Positions 60,635 to 64,000 of a stretch of DNA of 64,000 bases are shown piece by piece. The position numbers and the translations under genes were made by a program. This stretch comes from a candidate division KSB1 bacterium. Its GTDB lineage: Bacteria; Zhuqueibacterota; Zhuqueibacteria; Zhuqueibacterales; Zhuqueibacteraceae. Positions within the stretch are counted from its first letter, which is position 1. Every line of letters starts with the position of its first letter. Below the pieces are notes generated by a model. It did no database searches. It was not told the DNA's origin and saw only the letters and a list, made by a program, of their open reading frames with translations. Location: positions 1-64,000 of the forward strand of contig JAPDQB010000009.1 of NCBI GenBank assembly GCA_034506175.1, read 5' to 3'.

Positions 60635-60778
60635 GTTTCTTTTGCACTACTTGCAAAGACTAATCTTGATGGGGAATTGCCATCCCACCTGCTTTCAGCA
60701 CTCTATCAAGCGTTCGCGTTTTCGCTTCAAGTCATGAAAGGCTGAGAAACGGTATCCATCAACCTCTGAGGAGGAGAA

Positions 60779-61681
60779 ATGAAAATTACCCTGTTCCGAA
60801 CAATATTTTTTATTGCCGTATTTGTCCTCGCCATTTCTGGAAATTCCCAATCCAAACTCAAACTCTATATCTCCGCCGACATGGAAGGCGTCGTCGGGGT
60901 CGTGACGAATGATCAGCTTGGCCCGGACGGATTTGAGTATCAGCGCGCCCGTGAGTTCATGACTGCCGAGGTGAATGCTGCCATCGAAGCGGCGTTCGCT
61001 GCAGGTGCGACCGAAATTCTCGTCGGCGATTCGCATGGTAATGGGCAGAATTTGCTCATCGACAAGCTGCCGAAGAACGTGCAAGTCGTGCGTTCTTGGC
61101 CGCGTCCGCTGATGATGGTGCAAGGCATCGATGAAACTTTCGATGGCGTCATTTTTCTTGGCTACCACACGAGCACGACGAATCCCGAAGGCGTGCGCGC
61201 GCATACGATTTCCAGCGCCACGCTTGCCGATGTGCGGTTGAACGGCATTTCCATGCCGGAAGCCGGCATCAACGCGGCGATTGCCGGCCATTTCAACGTG
61301 CCGGTGATCATGATCTCCGGCGACGACGCGATTGTGAAAGAAGCCACGGCGTTGTTGGGCAACATCGAAGGCGCAACGGTGAAATGGGCGTACAGTTTTC
61401 ATTCAGCAAAAACGATGACGCCCGAGGCGGCGTATGATCTGATTCGCGAGAAAGTTAAAACGGCGGTTGGGAGAATCAAAGATTTCAAGCCCTACAAACT
61501 GAAGACCCCGATTCAGTTGGAAGTGCGTTTCAAGAATTATCGCCCTTCGGAAATTCTGAGTTATCTGCCCATCGTTCAGCGCGCTGATGCGCACAGCATC
61601 AAGTTCACCGGCAAAGACATGATCGAGGTGTCGAAATTTTTGGAGTTCGTTGTGACGTATAGCCCGGCGCTGGCGCCGTGA
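60779..61681 (+). CDS. dppA: M55-family D-aminopeptidase, exported
   Basis: 300 residues with GAGGAGGAG before the ATG. A signal peptide ends near ISGNSQ. KLYISADMEGVVGVV (~29) has the D-x-E metal ligands, EILVGDSHGNGQNL (~80) the H, and GYHTS near 129 and MISGDDAIVKEA near 182 further sites of DppA. DppA removes N-terminal D-amino acids from peptides. Export is unusual for the family and points to use of D-Ala-containing cell-wall peptides. It fits with the two amide hydrolases upstream. Confidence 0.9.
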   Translation: MKITLFRTIFFIAVFVLAISGNSQSKLKLYISADMEGVVGVVTNDQLGPDGFEYQRAREFMTAEVNAAIEAAFAAGATEILVGDSHGNGQNLLIDKLPKNVQVVRSWPRPLMMVQGIDETFDGVIFLGYHTSTTNPEGVRAHTISSATLADVRLNGISMPEAGINAAIAGHFNVPVIMISGDDAIVKEATALLGNIEGATVKWAYSFHSAKTMTPEAAYDLIREKVKTAVGRIKDFKPYKLKTPIQLEVRFKNYRPSEILSYLPIVQRADAHSIKFTGKDMIEVSKFLEFVVTYSPALAP

Positions 61682-61715
61682 AGTTCGTAGTTGTGCCAGA
61701 CGTTCAAAATTTTCG

Positions 61716-62042
61716 CTAAACGGCAAGGACGTCAATCCCTTTGGCTTTAAGCTCATCGGCGTCGGCGAAAACGAGGTGAGGCAGGCGGCGCAATTGTTCC
61801 TCGACGACACGCACCATGGCGTCGCGCGGCGTGGCATAAACCAAATCCAAATTCTCATCCAACTCGATCTTGCCGGCAGGCAAAACGCCTTGTGGGGTTT
61901 CGCACATGATGGCAATAATCCAGCGCCGGCGATCTTCGTCAAAACGCGGCCATCCGCATACTGCTCTCTCACCGATGTGTTCGAGCAAATAGATTTCAGC
62001 TATCTCTTTGACTTTGGAAGAAATGTTTTTTCGACGGGCCAT
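61716..62042 (-). CDS. Hypothetical protein, second gene of the C39-peptidase pair
   Basis: 108 residues. WPRFDEDRRRWIIAIMCETPQGVLPAGKIELDENLDLVYATPRDAMVRVVEEQLRRL (in pieces) suggests a small alpha/beta protein with a strand-turn-strand and a helix. No family is recognised. Its start overlaps the 3' end of the broken C39-peptidase gene by 43 bp, so the two were probably made together. It faces the M55 gene tail to tail with a 34-bp gap. Confidence 0.6.
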   Translation of the reverse strand: MARRKNISSKVKEIAEIYLLEHIGERAVCGWPRFDEDRRRWIIAIMCETPQGVLPAGKIELDENLDLVYATPRDAMVRVVEEQLRRLPHLVFADADELKAKGIDVLAV

Positions 62043-62499
62043 ATCAAGATCACCTCGCTTTTCGCTTGTTGCCAGGCCTTTTTAAAAATGTCCGGCGGCG
62101 CGGATAAAGTTGAGCCGACGTCGGGATCGTGGTAAATAATCTCGTTTCGTTTGATTTCCAGCAAGACAATATCATGTGTGTTGTAAAGCGCCTCTTGTAA
62201 TTGATACAGAATCGGAGCGTTCACTGAAACAATAGGCGGAATAGCATTCTGCACGGCGTTGCCCAACAATGAATATCGGCTCTTGAACTGGTATTCACAT
62301 TAAAACCCAAGCGCTGTGCAGCGCTGGCGAGCTGCTTTGCCGACGTACCAAATACATTTGTGCCACACAACATCGAAAGACTGACCTCATCCGCCTCGTA
62401 ACCCCAATAGGCCAGCACCATTCTCAGGCAGACAGGCCCACAGGTATAATCACGGTTTTGACTGAAATAGGGTACCTGTAGCATCGCGGCCTCGTTCAA
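62000..62499 (-). pseudogene. C39-like peptidase, frameshifted
   Basis: The first frame (from 62499) holds VPYFSQNRDYTCGPVCLRMVLAYWG with the catalytic Cys in CGPVC, then GTSAKQLASAAQRLGFN, and stops at 62221 after nonsense. The second frame takes over from about 62265: LLGNAVQNAIPPIVSVNAPIL and HDIVLLEIKRNEIIYHDPD with the expected His. A one-base indel near 62262 splits the gene. C39 peptidases cut leader peptides after GG or act as stand-alone cell-wall-linked proteases; here it is free, not part of a transporter. Confidence 0.7.
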
Positions 62500-62609
62500 C
62501 TGAAAATATACAAGGAACTTCCATCAAAGTCAAATGGAATATTTGATTGACTTTTTGGCGCTTTGTTTTAAATTGAAGATTAAACTAAAGTGCATTCCAA
62601 ATTTCCTAT

Positions 62610-62897
62610 TTGCGTTCCAAAAACATCCCTGCCGAGTGCATTAACAGCGAGCAGGAGACGGCGGCGAATCGCGCCATTCTCGAGCGTGCGAAAAAGGGAC
62701 AACTCAAAGTGCTTTATATCGCGCCGGAGCGGCAGGAAGATCAGGCGTGGCTCGAGGCGGTGCGCCGAATCAACCTCGCGATGGTGGTGATCGACGAGGC
62801 GCATTGCATTTCGGTTTGGGAGCACGATTTCCGCCCCGCCTTTCGCCGCATCATCAACCTCGTGCGCTTGCTGACAAAAAACTTTCCTGGAAAATGA
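62610..62897 (+). pseudogene. RecQ-family helicase fragment
   Basis: About 95 residues matching the middle of a RecQ helicase domain 1: RSKNIPAECINSEQ, LKVLYIAPERQEDQAWL, VVIDEAHCISVW (motif II DEAH) and FRPAFRRIINLVRLL. Neither the Walker A part nor the rest of the helicase is present. It stops where the next gene begins, so it is a remnant of a deleted gene. Confidence 0.7.
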
Positions 62898-62899
62898 CT

Positions 62900-63784
62900 A
62901 TGCAACAATGCTTCATAACTTTCTTCATCGTTTTTATTTGTACACGGGCTCTAAGCCAAACCGCGCCACCCGCGGCTGATATTTTCCTCATCGATATGAA
63001 AATTCGCAGCGGCAAAATCGAGCTTGGCAAGCCGGTGCAAATCACCGAATGGAAAGGTTACGACAACCAACCATCATTTTTGCCAGACGGAAAGAGCCTG
63101 CTTTACACGTCGATCCGCGACGATGGCCAAGCCGACACCTATCGTTACAATATTACGGACAACACGATCACGAGAATAACCCAAACGCCCGAAAGCGAGT
63201 TTTCGCCCACGATGATGCCGGATGGCAAACATTTTTCCGTCGTCCGCGTCGAGCCGGATTCGACGCAGCGCTTGTGGAAATTCCCCATCAACGGCGGCGA
63301 GCCGGCTTTGGTTTTGGAGAATTTGAAACCCGTTGGTTATCACGCTTGGGCGGATGCCAATACCGTCGCGCTTTTTATTTTGGGAAATCCGCTGACTTTG
63401 CAAATCGCCGACCTGCGCACGAGCAAAGCCGAAGTCGTTGCCGAAAACATCGGCCGTTCACTGCACAAAATTCCCAAACAGGAGGTGATTAGCTTCGTTC
63501 ACAAAGTTGGTGAAAATGAATGGCTCATCAAGCGGCTGGATTTGAAAACGCGCGCTATCACCACGCTCGTCAAAACACTGCCCGGCAGTGAAGATTGTGC
63601 ATGGACGCCGCAAGGCATTTTGCTGATGGGAAAAGATTCCAAGCTCTTTCAGCACGATCCGAAGAAAAATGGCGAGTGGCAGGAAATTGCGGACTTTTCC
63701 AGCGCCGGTTTGAAGAGCATCACGCGGTTGGCTGTGAGTCCCAAAGGCGATCGGTTGGCAATAGTAGCTATCGCCACGAATTAG
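62900..63784 (+). CDS. Exported TolB-like beta-propeller protein
   Basis: About 294 residues; ATG 62900 or 62894, both giving a signal peptide ending near RALSQ. WD40-like PD40 blades recur: YDNQPSFLPDGKSLLYTSIRDDGQADTYRYN (in pieces), EFSPTMMPDGKHFSVVRVE, and later KSITRLAVSPKGDRLAIVA. No catalytic motif is seen. The gene starts inside the RecQ remnant; sequence before the ATG is helicase-derived, so the promoter region may have come from the deletion event. Confidence 0.75.
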   Translation: MQQCFITFFIVFICTRALSQTAPPAADIFLIDMKIRSGKIELGKPVQITEWKGYDNQPSFLPDGKSLLYTSIRDDGQADTYRYNITDNTITRITQTPESEFSPTMMPDGKHFSVVRVEPDSTQRLWKFPINGGEPALVLENLKPVGYHAWADANTVALFILGNPLTLQIADLRTSKAEVVAENIGRSLHKIPKQEVISFVHKVGENEWLIKRLDLKTRAITTLVKTLPGSEDCAWTPQGILLMGKDSKLFQHDPKKNGEWQEIADFSSAGLKSITRLAVSPKGDRLAIVAIATN

Positions 63785-63809
63785 GGAGAATACCAATCAC
63801 CGAAAAGAT

Positions 63810-63838
63810 TTGACAAAGCCGCTTAGTTGGGTTATATT
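63810..63838 (+). promoter_or_regulatory. Putative promoter of the last gene
   Basis: TTGACA at 63810 and TATATT at 63833 are separated by 17 bp, a near-consensus sigma-70 arrangement. The start codon lies 36 bp downstream with GGAGG at 63864. Confidence 0.7.
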
Positions 63839-63873
63839 GATATGAGAAAAAAAGTCAATTTGCTGGAGGCCTT

Positions 63874-64000
63874 ATGGCTGCTGAAGAAAAAATGCAAGCA
63901 TTTCGCCTTAATCAAGCCAACTTTGAAAAGCATCTTGATGAATTGCTTGCCAAACATCTGAACCAGTATGTGGCAATCTGGCAGGAAAAAGTAGTTGATC
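63874..64000 (+). CDS. DUF5678-like small protein (3' partial)
   Basis: The visible 42 residues run MAAEEKMQAFRLNQANFEKH, LDELLAKHLNQYVAIWQEKVVD and continue past the window. The segment QYVAIWQEKVVD matches small proteins of the DUF5678 type (x-WVAIxxGxVV) that often precede aspartyl-protease-like genes. A strong promoter and GCTGGAGGCC support the start. What follows is outside the window. Confidence 0.6.
   Translation, partial: MAAEEKMQAFRLNQANFEKHLDELLAKHLNQYVAIWQEKVVD

Noticed and set aside
1-64000. tRNA, rRNA, riboswitch or prophage genes
   Set aside because: I looked for tRNA T-loop patterns (GGTTCGAATC-like), rRNA-like stretches and phage structural genes and found none that hold up.

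Overview
The window looks like a chromosomal fragment from an uncultured bacterium of the FCB superphylum (candidate KSB1, Calditrichota or a relative). The main evidence is three large secreted proteins (genes ending at 2630, 31610 and 32783) that close with the NYPNPF-type C-terminal domain typical of type IX-like secretion in these lineages, strong AGGAGG ribosome sites, and dense intergenic hairpin repeats of the kind common in such genomes. Phylum assignment is inference: no rRNA, tRNA or ribosomal-protein gene is present.

Layout. 1-9.2 kb (+): end of a giant secreted protein, membrane proteins, a TerB-like protein and a run of very small genes (YidD-like, zinc ribbon, SH3 membrane protein). 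9.3-15.7 kb (+): a cell-envelope cluster with an exported caspase-like protease, a DUF4384 protein, a Bor-like protein (frameshifted), an LPP20-like lipoprotein and a FlgO/CsgG-like protein. 15.8-31.3 kb (-): the most notable region. A long co-directional set encodes an AAA+ ATPase, a complete taurine/urea-type ABC importer, PspA, a two-TM coiled-coil protein, two solute-binding-protein/OmpA fusions and a vWA lipoprotein. Accessory genes (four-helix-bundle protein, AlbA_2 protein, HEPN pair, Fic protein) sit between the core genes; the HEPN pair lies between 115-bp direct copies of a core gene's 5' end. 31.6-36.7 kb (-): secreted DNRLRE and CHRD-domain proteins with sorting tails, and a carboxypeptidase-regulatory-like protein. 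36.9-49.2 kb (+): housekeeping genes (SDR, superoxide dismutase, isocitrate dehydrogenase, Mrp, MBL hydrolase, thioesterase, QueG, Lon-N, MoaD/MoaE, thiamine-binding protein) interleaved with toxin-antitoxin modules (PIN, HEPN/MNT, VapC). 49.3-49.9 kb: an IS4-type deletion derivative with both ends. 50-64 kb: MarC, a truncated arylsulfotransferase, a GH-like lipoprotein, and three hydrolases acting on D-amino acids or acylated peptides (M20 amidohydrolase, N-acyl-D-amino-acid deacylase, M55 D-aminopeptidase) among accessory genes (BrnT/BrnA, DUF234-type ATPase, Uma2, broken C39 peptidase, RecQ fragment).

Two themes run through the window. First, many accessory genes are broken by one small lesion (Bor-like, four-helix bundle, PIN antitoxin, BrnT, C39, 29.2-29.5 kb membrane protein), while the housekeeping genes are intact. 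Second, the spaces between genes are filled with several sequence-unrelated families of inverted 'word' repeats, three of which supply the stop codon of the gene before them.
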